Positions 22,301-32,633 of a stretch of 64,000 bases of DNA are shown here, one piece after another. The notes below the pieces were generated by a model. The model saw nothing but the letters and a program-made list of their open reading frames with translations, searched no databases and was not told the origin of the DNA. The position numbers and the translations under genes were made by a program. Origin of the DNA: Akebia trifoliata (lineage: Eukaryota > Streptophyta > Magnoliopsida > Ranunculales > Lardizabalaceae); the NCBI GenBank assembly GCA_017979445.1, contig CM030713.1, positions 26,147,163 through 26,211,162 of the forward strand, given 5' to 3'. Position 1 is the first letter of the stretch; each line of letters opens with the position of its first letter.

Positions 22301-25300
22301 GGGATGACTTTGAAGTCGCCATAGGTATTGGGAAAATCACAATTTCAATACTACATGCACTTACTACAAACGAGAGGCTTTTTCCTTGACCAAGAGCTTT
22401 ATTGCTAATTGAAAACTATTAAATATACTCATAAAAAAAAAAAAAACCCTATTAAACATAGTTCTAAATTTTTCCTGTCGTTAACTCACGTATGGTATTC
22501 TAAAAGGGGAATAGGGTGTTTGAAAAGTACCTTTAAAATGTGGGAGAAGCATAATTAGTCATTTCTAGAAAAGTGGAACTTTTGTTTTTGGGCAGTCAAA
22601 TTAAAAGTATGTAGTAGCAAAATCTGATGATTATGGTTTTAGTGTGTTCTTAAACTTGTAAGAAAATTTGAAGATCAAAGGTCACCTACCTTGGATAGCA
22701 TAAAAATATAGAATGTTGGGATGATCAAGCTTGTTATTCCTTAATGTGCTAGAGGTATACTAATGGAAGTTGAGTGCTAGCTTATTGCACATTATTGGGC
22801 AATGGGAAGAGCCTAGGAAATTTTGTTTATTTGCACTGGGACTGCAAAAGGTGAAGTATATCATGGAGGTAAATTTTGGTTTATCAGACTCCACTACTTC
22901 CTTCAAGCCTGAATGCTTGACTGAGCACCTATACGTCCCTGCAAGGCCTCTGACGCTCAAGTCAAACAATGTGTCAAAGAAAGAAGTATATTGAGTGTAT
23001 TCCAAGGTTGGAATAGTGTACCTTTGACGGTTGCTCCCATACCCTTTTATAGAACTGTTTAGTCCCCTTAATTCCATGATTTTAGCCTCAATTTATGCTT
23101 GAGTTGTTATCCTCGGATTTTTGCCATGATTTGGAAGGCATTCTCCACAATTCTTGGTTCTTTGATCTTAATCTCGTTTTCAGAAATATCTTTGACTTTG
23201 ATTCTGATTGCACATGTATGCAAATCCGACCTAGCTTCTGTTGCCATGCCATAGGATGAGATTATACCTCTCACATATATTACCACGACACACTAACGTG
23301 AGGGATGACTCTCATATAGAAATTATGAGACCATAGGATAAATCCGACATGTTTTACCTGCAATTGACGATACCTACATGTTTGCATCTTTTTCACGTGG
23401 GTGAGGGAGGGATGAGGAAGCGTGAAGTATTTTATATGCAATTATATGAAATAGCTCCTAGATTGAAATAGTATAAAAAGTTATGAAGCCACAATGTTCA
23501 ATTGCTTCCTTAATATTTTTTTTCCCGAAAGCGTTTCAATAAATGAAGCAAAACTTTTTACACCTAGTTGGAATGCTTTTTTTCTTTTTTTAAATTTATT
23601 CATTTATTTTTATTCCTTTGAAGAAAATACTCCTTTGTGAAGAATTTTGAATTCTTGTTGGCATCAATTGGCTCAAACCGAAATGCAACCCTGAAATTTT
23701 TTTTAAATTTAAACTTAGCTTTAATTTATTGTGAGACTTCTTCTCTGAAGCTGTCATAATTTAAAATGTCGAAAATTTGAAGTGATCCTGGACCACCCAA
23801 AAAAAAACACCAATATGTTCGAATATTTTTTTTTTTCGAAGTTGAACCTTGATAACTGCAACATAGATCTTTTCACTATTTGATGATTTGTTAAACAACA
23901 AACACACTATTGTTAGAAAATGTGTACGGAAATAAAATAATTCGACGAAGGAGAATTTAGGACTTCAAGGCTCGAATAGAGATTCGATATTTTTTAGACA
24001 ATTTTCTCCCTTACTGGTAAGAACCACAGTACACATAGGATTTAAGAACAATTGCCTTTAGGATACAGAAAAATCTACACTCAAGTTGTTAAATCGGATT
24101 ATGTACGATCCGATTTAACTTAGAACACTCAAAAAATATTTAGAAACTGAAGATATTAAACTCTTAAGCTTGGAAATTGGAGAGCACATAAATTTTCGAG
24201 GTTAATAGTCATTTTTGTGTCTGTTGACCAAGAGTCATGATTTAATGTCTCTTGATTCAGGAGCCGTTGGATTGTGTGTGATCTTAGATCTAACAATCTA
24301 GATCACACCCTATCAAAGGTATGTGTCCCATGCCTTATAATCAACACCTATTGGTTGAATCTGTGTGATATAACAGTTCCGATCACGTTCGATTGGTCAT
24401 CACTCGATCAACGGATCCTTTGATCGGATACCAATCAATACACTTGATTAATCTTGATCGGGTACTAATTTGATCCAACACACCCAATCATTCTCGAGTA
24501 CTATACTACTGTATCCAATCGAATACTAGTGTGATCGTGCGATGCAGATCGCATCTGATCCATCACATGTGTTAGATCAACCACAACCGTTGGATACTTT
24601 CGGATCTCGAAAACTTTAAGGCTTCCCAACTCCTCACACTCAATCGCCCTTTTGCACGATGTGCTTGTGCACCACCTTGCAACATCAAATCAAAGCCTTA
24701 AAGGTGTGACACAAGTACAACTAACTAGGTTTGCTCTTTCTTATATAAGGTATCCTATATTCTCACTTGTGAGTAATGTGAGACTAAACTTTGTACACAA
24801 AAAACCCAAACTTCCAACTTAAGAAAAACCCAAAAAATAAAACCTCAAAATAGAATTTTATTTTGAAAATTCCAACAACTATTGTAATAGAATCTGATCG
24901 GGAATGGAAAAGTATTGAATGATCACCGAGTAATCGTTTTTGCCTTGTTTTTCCCCCTTTTCTCATTTTCTCCATAAAATGAGTCTCACTATCTTGTTTC
25001 CACGGACAGGTTGTGGTTTTAATAGGGTTTTCTTCTAGTGGTTTTGACATCTCTAGGGACATTGCCAAAGTTGCTAAAGAAGTTCATATTGCATCAAGAT
25101 CTATTACCGATGAAACCCTGACAAAGCAGCTTGGCTATGATAACATGTGGCTTCATTCTATGGTAAAACTACATGGCAAGTGAGAGTCTGGTGGTTCTCA
25201 TAACAAGTTTATTAAGAAAAAATATTTGAACTCTATACTGTTCTCATAACAAGTTTTTTTGTGAAATATGATGTAGTGAAAATGGGTCAATTAGAAACAC

Positions 25301-28300
25301 TAATTTTTTTTCTAAAATGATGCAGATAAAGAGTGCCCATGATGATGGTAAAGTGGTATTCCAAGATGGAAGCTCTGTCCTTGCTGATGTCATTCTACAC
25401 TGCACAGGGTACGTTACACTTAATTTGTCCGTAAGATGCTCAAGTGAAAGTAATCAAAATAAAAACGAGTAGAAGAGTGTAATCAAATACTTAAAAAAGA
25501 TTCTTTTTCTTACAATAATATATCGATTTAAATGCAATTAAATCATGACTTTTTTTGTTCATCGATGAAATTGCAACCTTTTCTCTGTGTCATGACTTTT
25601 ATGAACTTGTGGTTAAATCGCGAACTTCACAATTAAATCAGAAAAAATAAAATATGACCTTCATGAAGATGATGGTGACTATTTTACCAATGAAGTGTCA
25701 GAGAATGTGGAAGATATTGAATTTGATGATTTAGATCGAGTAATGAATCCAAACCTAGATTCATGATTGTAATATTTTTATATTTTAACCCCAGGGGGTC
25801 GGCTCAATGGCAATTTCAGGCCGATAAGCGATTAATGCCATACGTCGTAAGTTCGATACCCAATATGAGCATTAATTCTTCAGGGGCTCCCTGTGAGGGC
25901 TCACCCTCACTTACCTGGTGCGTGTGATGTGCAGGCTTTACATGTGCCCCGAGACTAGTCCTTGGACAAGACCATGGTCTATGGACTGGGCAAAGCTCAG
26001 ACACAGGTTCGTTCTGCTGTCTACAGGGATACCCGATTATCAAAAACAAAAAAATAAATAAAGTCTTTTTATATTTTGAACAAATATAAACTTTGAATGT
26101 GTTGTGGACCTGTGATTACTTTTTTGTATATATATATATATATATGCATTATATCAATATGGGGATTGGTGATTTATTATTTTAATTTAATATGGAATTT
26201 GATGGTATTCTCACTTAGTTGAACTATTACATAGCACTAACCTTAGCCCGAATTTTTCAAAATTTTCCCAAATTTCCCTTTGCCGACTTATTCCCAAACC
26301 CCGACTTAGTGACTATGGTTTTAACTGGGTTTTTTGAAGATACTGAGGCTGGAATCTGAGTTATTCGCAATTATATTTTCGATGTTATTGAGCAATTGGA
26401 GGATTGGATATGTTCATTGTCTATCAATTTTCATGACTTACCGTTCAATATCTAAATAATTTTTTCTTTCTTCAACTGTTTTTCTTTCAGGTACAAGTAC
26501 GATTTTCCTTTCCTAGATACCAATAATATTGTAACCGTAGAAGATAATCGTGTGGGGCCTTTATATCAGCACGTTTTCCCACCACAATTGGCCCCGTGGC
26601 TTTCTTTTATCGGATTACCTTGGAAGGTTTGTCTCTATATATCTAACATTTTTCTGAGTCATGATAATCTGACTCTCCCCTTTGACATACTCCCCATTAC
26701 TCTCCTGACGTGGCATGTGCATAGAACCATAGGTTTTTCTTTAGGATACACAATTTCACATCCCCGTAAATATGTGTAGTTGTGTATCCCGAGGAAAAAT
26801 CTATGGTTCTATGCACATGCCATGTCAGGAGAGTAGAGGGGGAGTCAGAAAATCATTATTCTTTTTCTATCTCCTTGTTTTTGTAAGATTACTTCATGAC
26901 TAGTCTTTGTTAGCAATAACACGTTGACAATGATAATCTGATGCTCTTTTTTCTAATGACCACCCCCCTGCCCCCTCCCCAATATGCTAACCTCGCGGTT
27001 ATAGAACCATAAATCTTTTTCTTGTATATCCCGAAGCAAAGGATCTATGGTTATGCGATGTGGGCTTACAGGGGGCATCTGAAAAAAGAGCGTCAGATTA
27101 TCACGACTAACATGTTCTAGTGTTGAGTTTAGTCCCACATCGGACACTCATTGCCTCGTCTCTCTCCTTATAAGTTTCTGGGCCTTTCCACTCATTGCCA
27201 ATTGGTTTTGAGTTGGACCCTCAAACTTATCATGGTATCAAAGCATGCCTTTCTCTCCTCCACGTCACCCAATTTGCATCTCCACGTGCTTTGGCCCAAT
27301 CCGGCCCACACATGCAGGGGCGTGTTGAGTTTAGTCCCACATCAGGCACTCATTGCCTTGTCTCTCTACTTGTAAGCCCTTGGGCCTCTCCACTCATTGC
27401 CAATTGGTTTTCAGTTGGACCTGAAACTTATCAACTAGTATGTGGTGCCAGGTTAGTCTCTTCCCCTTGTTCGAATTACAAAGCAAATGGGTTGCTGGTG
27501 TTTTATCCGGACGAATTAAACTTCCATCACAAGAAGAGATGATGTCAGATGTCGAAGGCTTTTACTTAAACCTCGAAGCTGCTGGCCTTCCCCAACGTTA
27601 CACTCATAACATTGGAGATTGTCAGGTAAAATGTTTCTACCCAAACTTCTTTCATATGGGGGATGATTGTCGATTGATTGATGATAAAATGACACACTAA
27701 AACATACCCGGCTGGTGTGGCAAGGGCATAAAACTGTAAATCTTTTTCCTTGTATGTCCCGAAGAGAAATATCTATGGATCTGTGCCTTTGCCACGTCAG
27801 CCGCCTATAGACGGCATATGTTTTAGCATGTCCCTTTATCATGACTCTTGTCGATTTGTCGTGCATGTTATCAACTGTACATCATCAATTTTCCTCCCAT
27901 CTTTTTATATATAATGGAAAAGTCCAAACAAAGAAAGTAGCCCAACATTAATTTTTTCTCAATTAAAGATTAAAACGTTACAAAGGTTATTCTCTACCAT
28001 TCATTTATGATTTTTTTAATTGGGGTTTAATTAGTAAAAGTTGAGGTGCCAACACGTAAAGATCTGGAGAGCTTGTATTGTATGGCATCTTGCTGCCATA
28101 GTTTTTTACCTTCTCATTATTTCTTCTGAAAAAAATTAACAGTATCCAATAAAATGACTTTAAATGTCATGGGTGATTCGGATTGTAGATTTTGATTCCA
28201 GATTTCAATTTTGGATTGTCAAAATCAGATTATAGAAAACTGATTTCAAGAATCCAGGCTCCCTTTTGGTTACACTTTCTAGAAACTGATTTCAGAATCT

Positions 28301-28839
28301 AGAATCAAAATCTCTAATTGTACTGATTTTGTTTCTTCATTTTTGTTACAAAATATTATATGGCGAAGAGAAAGAACATCACTTAGTGCAAAAAAGCTAG
28401 AAACAGATTTCAAAGTAACAAATTTGTGATTTTATCAGGTACATGATTATAATAATGGAAGATTTGCTTTTATAATTCAAACCAAACGTAGTCTCAGATT
28501 CTGGAATCGGATTATGGGCAAGATTCAGATTTTAGAATCCAAACCAAAATGCCTTTTAAAAGATCTTTGGGCATGGTAACATAATTAAAATATTTTAATC
28601 GTCTTTTTCAGTTTGATTATGACGATTGGCTTGCCTCTGAGTGTGGGGTTCCAGCTTCCGAGGAGTGGAGAAAGCAGATGTATGATAAAACACTGAAGAG
28701 TAGAGCTACTCGACCAGAAACTTATCGTGATGAATGGGATGATCAATATGAGATGTTGCAAGCACAGCAAGACTTCCTCCAATACTTCAATGAGGATGGT
28801 AACATCAAAATCGACGAACCCAAGTCTATGGCAAGGTGA
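13323..28839 (+). CDS. FMO GS-OX-like flavin monooxygenase, copy 1 (7 exons)
   Basis: Spliced exons: 13323-13896, 22015-22085, 25010-25162, 25326-25408, 26491-26626, 27452-27625, 28612-28839 (TGA). All introns are GT-AG and the frame stays open for 472 residues, close to the family's 460. An FAD/NADPH enzyme that oxygenates sulfur in small substrates; the Arabidopsis GS-OX members act on methylthioalkyl glucosinolates, but the substrate here is unknown. Visible motifs: FAD-binding GAGATG (residues 25-30); FMO signature region [11 protein letters not shown] (196-206); NADP-binding GFSSSG (221-226); HCTGYKYDFPF near 291-301. An upstream in-frame ATG at 13218 is rejected because copy 2 begins at the codon matching 13323. 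Compared with copy 2 it lacks four residues after residue 16 and has C instead of R just after HSHNY. Intron 1 (8.1 kb) and introns 2, 4 and 5 carry transposons. Probably functional if the introns splice. Confidence 0.88.
14028..14467. mobile_element. hAT-like element in FMO copy 1 intron 1
   Basis: It begins TAGGGGCGGAGCCAAGATTTT, the typical terminal sequence of a group of plant hAT elements. Copy 2 lacks it: its intron runs GTATCAATATGTTTGGAATG where copy 1 is interrupted after GTATCAA. The right border (near GCCCATGTCAAC) is uncertain. Confidence 0.5.
14780..15085. repeat. degenerate minisatellite inside the Harbinger element
   Basis: About seven imperfect units of 33-40 bases follow CTCTTCTTCTCGAYAGAAYC then TCACACAGC. 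It lies between the left TIR region and the Myb-like gene. Confidence 0.75.
15317..15660. repeat. 124-bp tandem repeat, 2.8 units, inside the Harbinger element
   Basis: Units start at 15317, 15441 and 15565, each opening ATTATTGG and containing TTTGATGTAGTTTGTAACAT then CCGTTGGATTTCAAAT. Units differ at only a few positions. Confidence 0.9.
16087..16430 (+). pseudogene. Harbinger ORF1, Myb/SANT-like DNA-binding protein remnant
   Basis: The start [20 protein letters not shown] is followed by [14 protein letters not shown], then [28 protein letters not shown] and DEWWDEWLE in shifting frames. This matches the Myb/SANT-like protein (ORF1) of plant PIF/Harbinger elements, which helps transposase bind the ends. 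A run of A near 16240 shifts the frame and a TGA follows QKGI, so the gene is broken. A frame restart occurs between the two halves. Confidence 0.75.
17540..18660 (+). pseudogene. Harbinger DDE transposase (HARBI1-like) remnant
   Basis: Segments in order: [14 protein letters not shown] (17680 region), a short intron, [11 protein letters not shown] with the first Asp (18060), [32 protein letters not shown] with the second Asp (18200), a second intron, then [11 protein letters not shown] and [10 protein letters not shown] with the catalytic Glu (18510), and [15 protein letters not shown]. The DDE triad is visible, but stops interrupt it after HNQG (17810), PYPGV (18423) and near 18470. It is therefore an inactive relative of HARBI1-type nucleases. 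Intron positions match family habit, though exact splice sites are unproven. Confidence 0.85.
19860..20014. mobile_element. Mutator-like MITE (family 1), 155 bp, FMO copy 1 intron 1
   Basis: GAATAATGATGAATGCACG and the inverse GCATTCATCACAAC form the ends. The centre has GTGTATCCCGATGAAAAACG and ATCTATGATTCTATGCC. Flanks TAATCAAGT and CAATCAACT match at 7 of 9, and copy 2 has the single site ATAATCAAGTCGG. Confidence 0.7.
20166..20347. mobile_element. Mutator-like MITE (family 2), 182 bp, FMO copy 1 intron 1
   Basis: The inverted ends are GGAAAATGCTGAAGTAACAT and its inverse ending AACGCGACTC. A perfect 9-bp target duplication TTGTTAAAA lies at 20157-20165 and 20348-20356. Internal marks are GATTCTCACATTGCTGATG and a central hairpin. 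Confidence 0.85.
20393..20690. repeat. direct duplication unit 1 in FMO copy 1 intron 1
   Basis: The segment from TATCGATATTAACATGTC to CACTATTTAGTTCGCCACT recurs at 21071-21970 as TATTGATATCAACATGTC to CACTATTTAGTTTGTCAT, the second copy being split by a hAT element. FMO copy 2 has the closing part only once (about 35635-35730), so the duplication arose in copy 1 or was lost from copy 2. Confidence 0.75.
20691..21060 (+). mobile_element. copia-type LTR remnant with tRNA-Met primer site
   Basis: A T/C-rich LTR-like stretch ends in TTTTCTGCC and is followed directly by TGGTATCAAACCTAGG (20896-20911), a good match to the initiator-Met tRNA primer site of plant copia elements. After it come GAATAGT/GAACAGT-type short repeats. 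The element sits between the two direct-duplication units. LTR start and 3' LTR were not found. Confidence 0.5.
21071..21970. repeat. direct duplication unit 2, interrupted by a hAT element
   Basis: Second copy of the 20393-20690 segment; removal of 21317-21935 restores colinearity. Confidence 0.75.
21317..21927. mobile_element. non-autonomous hAT element, 611 bp, FMO copy 1 intron 1
   Basis: Starts CAGGGGCGGAGCTACATTGG and ends CCTTGCCCCACCCATG, imperfect inverted repeats of the plant hAT type. The 8-bp flanks ATGACCTC (21309-21316) and GTGGCCTC (21928-21935) fit a target duplication. Copy 2 has the empty site GTGACCTCTAAG (about 35676). No transposase is encoded. Confidence 0.85.
22330..23230. 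other. copy-1-specific intron 2 sequence
   Basis: Parts of 22330-22755 and 22865-23230 have no counterpart in intron 2 of copy 2, while the short segment between (GGAAGTTGAGTGCTA...) does. I see no element borders. It could be an insertion here or a deletion in copy 2. Confidence 0.4.
23911..24877. mobile_element. solo LTR, 967 bp, FMO copy 1 intron 2
   Basis: The ends TGTTAGAAAATG and AATTCCAACA give the TG...CA form with short inverted termini. The 5-bp target duplication ACTAT is perfect at 23906-23910 and 24878-24882. Copy 2 lacks it (its intron runs AAACACATTGTTGAGATAG). A TATA-like TTCTTATATAAGG lies at about 24738. No internal region is present, as expected after LTR-LTR recombination. 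Confidence 0.88.
25787..26065 (+). mobile_element. tRNA-derived SINE (family A), 279 bp, FMO copy 1 intron 4
   Basis: The A box GGTCGGCTCAATGG (25797) and B box TAAGTTCGATACC (25848) give a Pol III promoter. The tail is A-rich (26041-26061). A 12-bp target duplication TTTTTATATTTT lies at 25775-25786 and 26066-26077. Copy 2 lacks the insertion. Confidence 0.85.
26656..26861. mobile_element. Mutator-like MITE (family 1), 206 bp, FMO copy 1 intron 5
   Basis: GAGTCATGATAATCTGACTC and the inverse GAGTCAGAAAATCATTATTC form the ends. Nearly the whole element is one hairpin with GTGTATCCCGAGGAAAAATC at the loop side. The flanks CATTTTTCT and TCTTTTTCT resemble one another, and copy 2 has the single site ACATTTTTGTATCTC. 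Confidence 0.85.
26926..27107. mobile_element. Mutator-like MITE (family 1), 182 bp, FMO copy 1 intron 5
   Basis: Ends GACAATGATAATCTGATGCTC and inverse ending CAGATTATCACGAC. The 9-bp target duplications TAACACGTT (26917-26925) and TAACATGTT (27108-27116) differ by one base. Copy 2 has the empty site TAACGTGTT. Confidence 0.88.
27121..27433 (+). mobile_element. TRIM retroelement, 313 bp, FMO copy 1 intron 5
   Basis: Two direct LTRs, 27121-27232 (112 bp) and 27323-27433 (111 bp), begin TGTTGAGTTTAGTCCCACAT and end AACTTATCA. The first is followed at once by the Met-tRNA primer site TGGTATCAAAGC. A purine tract TGCAGGGGCG precedes the second LTR. The internal region is only 90 bp and codes for nothing. 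Flanks TCTAG and ACTAG fit a 5-bp target duplication, and copy 2 shows the uninterrupted site GTTCTTGTATGTGG. Confidence 0.9.
27676..27847. mobile_element. Mutator-like MITE (family 1), 172 bp, FMO copy 1 intron 6
   Basis: Ends GATTGATGATAAAATGACAC and inverse ending TTTATCATGACTC. The 9-bp target duplication TTGTCGATT is perfect at 27667-27675 and 27848-27856. Copy 2 lacks the insertion (AAGATTGCCATGCATG). Confidence 0.9.
28160..28560. repeat. old repeat shared by both FMO copies, intron 6
   Basis: A region rich in CAGATT/AATCTG words (GGATTGTAGATTTTGATTCC ... CAAACCAAAATGCC) is present at the same place in copy 2 (39490-39860). It therefore predates the tandem duplication. It has the look of a degraded inverted-repeat element. 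Confidence 0.55.
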
Positions 28840-29440
28840 TTCTCTTAGAATTCTTAGGTGTTATTGTTTCTTTAATGAAATTATGAGATTTGACCTATTC
28901 TAAATTATGAGATCCATGTCCTTCAATTCTAGACTCACCTGAGATTCCCTCGCTATATTGGTTCGGCCTCAAGATTTTGATGATTGATGGAGATCACCTC
29001 AGACAAAATCTCTTAATCGTTATTTTTCCTTAACCATGATGGGGATGCTGTTCCACTTAAATAGATGAGAACTGAGAGCCTAGAGTTAACTCTTTTAATA
29101 GGATTTATATCCATCAAGGTTTCCTTCTAAGATTTAAAAGAATTATTTATATTTCCAGTTAGATTTGGGATTATCCCTTTAGTATAAATAAGTGACTCTG
29201 ATGGGTGATAAATTAAGAGAGTCAATTGAGATGGTTTGATTATGTTTAACGAAAGCCAATAACATCCCCAACTAAAAGGATTGTACCAAATGAATGCCAA
29301 AAACAAAAATGTGGATTGAGAAAATAACGCAACCGATATACCTTTGGAAAAAATTAAATGGAGGAACAAGATCCGCTTACCCAACTTAAATCTTTGGGAT
29401 TCATTGGACCTCAATGTTTGTAATGAAAAAAAAAAGTGTA

Positions 29441-29640
29441 ACCCATCGGGGGTTAGCCGAGATGGTAAGGAACGATTGGGTTTGCTCCTCAGGTCGTGTC
29501 TTCGAGTTTCTACATGCCCCTCCAGAGAAATGTGGCTACTTAAATGCCGTAACATGTGCAGTGTGTTGGATGGTGTGTGCGGCCTATAGGTAGATTAGTC
29601 TCACAAAATTATTTCATCATTTTTTTTGTCTTCTAATTTT
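29441..29640 (+). mobile_element. tRNA-derived SINE (family B)
   Basis: A box GGGGTTAGCCGAGATGG, B box GTGTCTTCGAGTTTC, then the body GCCCCTCCAGAGAAATGTGG and GTGTGCGGCCTATAGG. It matches the copy at 5140-5300. The 3' end is approximate. Confidence 0.7.
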
Positions 29641-29790
29641 CTATGTTTTTAGATTTACTAGAGAATTTTTTTACTCTATTTTGCTTTATGTTTGGTTATG
29701 CTTTAAGCTAATTTTCTATGTTTCTTTACATTATTTTCAGAACTGATTTTATGCCCTATTCTAAGAAAGTCTTTGTAGCCAAAAATGAAA

Positions 29791-29819
29791 GGGAGAGAGA
29801 GAGAGAGAGAGAGAGAGAG
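29791..29819. repeat. GA microsatellite
   Basis: About 13 GA units. Confidence 0.95.
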
Positions 29820-29944
29820 CACTAGAAAATAGAAACAGAAGAACCACTATAACGAAGTGCGTCTTTGTGGACCACGCCTATTTACTTCAGCCCCTTCGTA
29901 AAAGTGAATAATTAGTTTTAGAAAACAAAAAAAACTAAGAGTAA

Positions 29945-30300
29945 ATCTAACCTTACTAACTTAGTAAGATTTGAAATCTTACAAAGGGTGTTTCATCCAA
30001 AAATACGATACACTGCCAAGGGGTGTGGGATGTAGATAACAAATTCTATGTACTCTAAAAACTTAAAAAATTAATATTATTTTTCATGAGTTCAGGGAGA
30101 GTTCTAGTTGTCTATTTACAGAACCTTGGATCAAGCCCACAAATTTTTTTTTATTTTTTATTTTTTATTTCTTTAAGATTCGAGTTTTTCAATGAAATCT
30201 AGAGGATCGTGGTTGGGATTGCCAATTTGGTTATAAATTTGAGCACAACGACCCTTAGTAATATTTAAAATCTTACTAAGTTAGTAAGGAAAGTGTTTCT
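29945..30300 (+). repeat. TTACTAACTTAGTAAG-ended repeat, copy 6 (best preserved)
   Basis: Left end CCTTACTAACTTAGTAAG and right end CTTACTAAGTTAGTAAGG (30277-30294) form a 26-bp inverted repeat extending into ATTTGAAATC/TTTAAAATC. It carries the family landmarks CTTGGATCAAGCCCA and GTTTTTCAATGAAATCTAGAG. Confidence 0.7.
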
Positions 30301-31220
30301 CATAAATAAAAAGGTATTAAAAGATTTAACATAGCTTGGACTTTTTTAATAATAAAAAAGATAAGAGTTCTAAAAGATTGACAGAATCATCAAAAGATAA
30401 TACTTTTTTAATGTGTCTCGAAAAGCTCATATTTCATTTAATGGAAAAAAAAAAAAAGATTCATTAAAAGATTCGAAGAGCTCGAAGAAAAAACTAGGGT
30501 AGAGTTAATCAATTAAGTCCAGTAATCTCAAAATTTTCATTTAATTCCTTCAAAATTGATTAATAGATTTATTTAAAAAAGAACTCATTTTTCTGTAAAA
30601 TATCGGATTAATAAATGTTATAATCACACAATCTGTTCAAATTGAGTCATCTCATTTTGGGGTTTGTTCTACTTTAGATTCACATTTGACAATCTTATAT
30701 TACTGATTCATCTCATTTTAGGGTTTGTTCCAATTTAGATCCACATTTGACAATTTTAAATTACTGAATAAATTCAGTCAAACGTTTTTAGCAATTTCAT
30801 CCATATTATCTATTATATTATTTAGGCACTAATATTTATTAACAAAATTTACAAGATTTTAAGACATTGAAGCAAAATTTATGATGCTAACACAAATTAA
30901 TTTAATAATCTCGATATGATCAATTTCACAATCTCAATTTATCTTAAGAAAATTTCCAAAATCATATTTAATTTAAAAAAAAAAAAAAAAGAACTGATAG
31001 GACCGATAAATATTTGTTATATTAAATTTTCAATGTGTGAGGACTATTCAACGTGTATCCTGAGCGTTTGGGCTAGATATGGTGTTTTAAGAGACCAGTT
31101 ATTTCGCCTTTCTTAGTCGGTCCACAACCCTTTTCAAAAAAATAAATATATATTTTCTTTAATTATTAAATTTATATTAAGAAAAGATCACAATAAAAAA
31201 CTGATGGTAGGGGTATCGAT
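30301..31220. other. no gene seen
   Basis: AT-rich spacer with two similar 60-base stretches (GGGTTTGTTCYA-TTTAGATYCACATTTGAC at about 30660 and 30720). No gene recognised. Confidence 0.4.
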
Positions 31221-31224
31221 GAAT

Positions 31225-32633
31225 CGATTTTAAAGTAAAAATCTTGGGAGAAGGCTTTGATGATAATGGTGGTGGTAAAGAATAACAAGTAGACATGTTT
31301 GCTTTACTAGAGACTCATCTAAAGAGATCTTTTTCTCTATGTAGGTAAAAAGGCATAAATGGCCCAAAAGTAAAAGAAGTGATTTGATGTTCTTTTTAAA
31401 GACCATAAGAGACAGAGTGTTATAGGTCCATGGCCTAAATGTTGAAATCCAATTACTAGAAATGACCAACCAAGTTGGTTTTTGATGTGTGGGTGCTATC
31501 AAAAGGTGAACCAAAGTTTATGGGCCAATGGTCCCTAAAGACACTTAACAAAAGGAAAGAGTGAAGACTTCTTTTTTTTTTTTTTTTTTTTTCTTTTGGA
31601 TTGATTGTTATACCCTGCTTGATATAGGACTAAAAGAAAAGGGTGAGTTAGATATGCCCATATGGGTTTTGATAAATATTTTAATATACCCATGTGTTTT
31701 TAAACTGATAAAGATATACCTACCTTGACTGTTGTCTTCATTGAGTGACTAACTGAAAATGACCGAAATGCCTCCATCTTAAACGGTCAAGGGGTATGTC
31801 ATCGGTTCGATTCTTGGTCGCCATCTTGAGAATCCAATAATGGATTTGCGTTTAATTATATTTATAAGAACATTAAGTAGTTTAAATTAAATATTAATCA
31901 ATGAGGTAGTTCAAAGTAAATATATTTTAGCTAAAATTAGATTCTAAAGAGAATTCTTTTGTCTATTCACACTTTCTTTATACAAATGTTTATTTATATT
32001 TCTTTTTTTAATCAGAATTTTTATCTCGTCCACCGCTCTTAGATGGTCTTGATACCGAAAATCAGATTGGTCAATGATTTCTTATAATTGTTTTAATTAT
32101 TATTATTATTATTGGATATTAATCCAATCCATTATGAGAAAAGATTTTGTTAGAATCCAATGGCATTCAAAGGAGACAGACAGAATTTGGAGATATAATA
32201 TTCTATCAATGTTTAGTATAAAAAAAATGCCGGACTGCTCCTAAGAAAACTCTTCCAAAATGTTTATAATCATATCGTGATTCAACAAGACATATTTCTT
32301 CACTACCATTAAACTTGATGATGAAATCATTTCTGTCATTCTTTAATCGCCGTAGTCGTCCCTCACTCAATGTAGGTTAGCTATCTCAATCAACTTTCTC
32401 TCAATGTATTGCCTACTAAAACTATCCATATATTTTCTCAAATGCATTCATTTCTATTTCTATTTTTACTTTTTATGATGGGGGTATTCGAACTTACGTC
32501 TAACTAGTGGACCAGAAGAGCTAAGGCGTGTGGGTCCCTTTCCCCGGATCTACAAAATTTTCCTCAATCTCCGTATGCTTATGCGTATGACTTTGACTAA
32601 AATGATTGTTTCATTTTATATCTAAATAATTAG
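31225..32633. repeat. 3' flank of the FMO duplication, unit 1
   Basis: It begins GGGAGAAGGCTTTGATGATA, includes ACAAGTAGACATGTTTGCTT and GGTCAAGGGGTATGTCATC, and ends near ATGATTGTTTCATTTTATAT. The same order recurs at 42185-43765 at high identity, interrupted there by a SINE. It marks the distal end of the tandem block. Confidence 0.85.

Noticed and set aside
29447..29520. Possible tRNA gene
   Set aside because: A and B boxes are present but the cloverleaf arms do not pair, and the sequence continues as a repeated SINE body.
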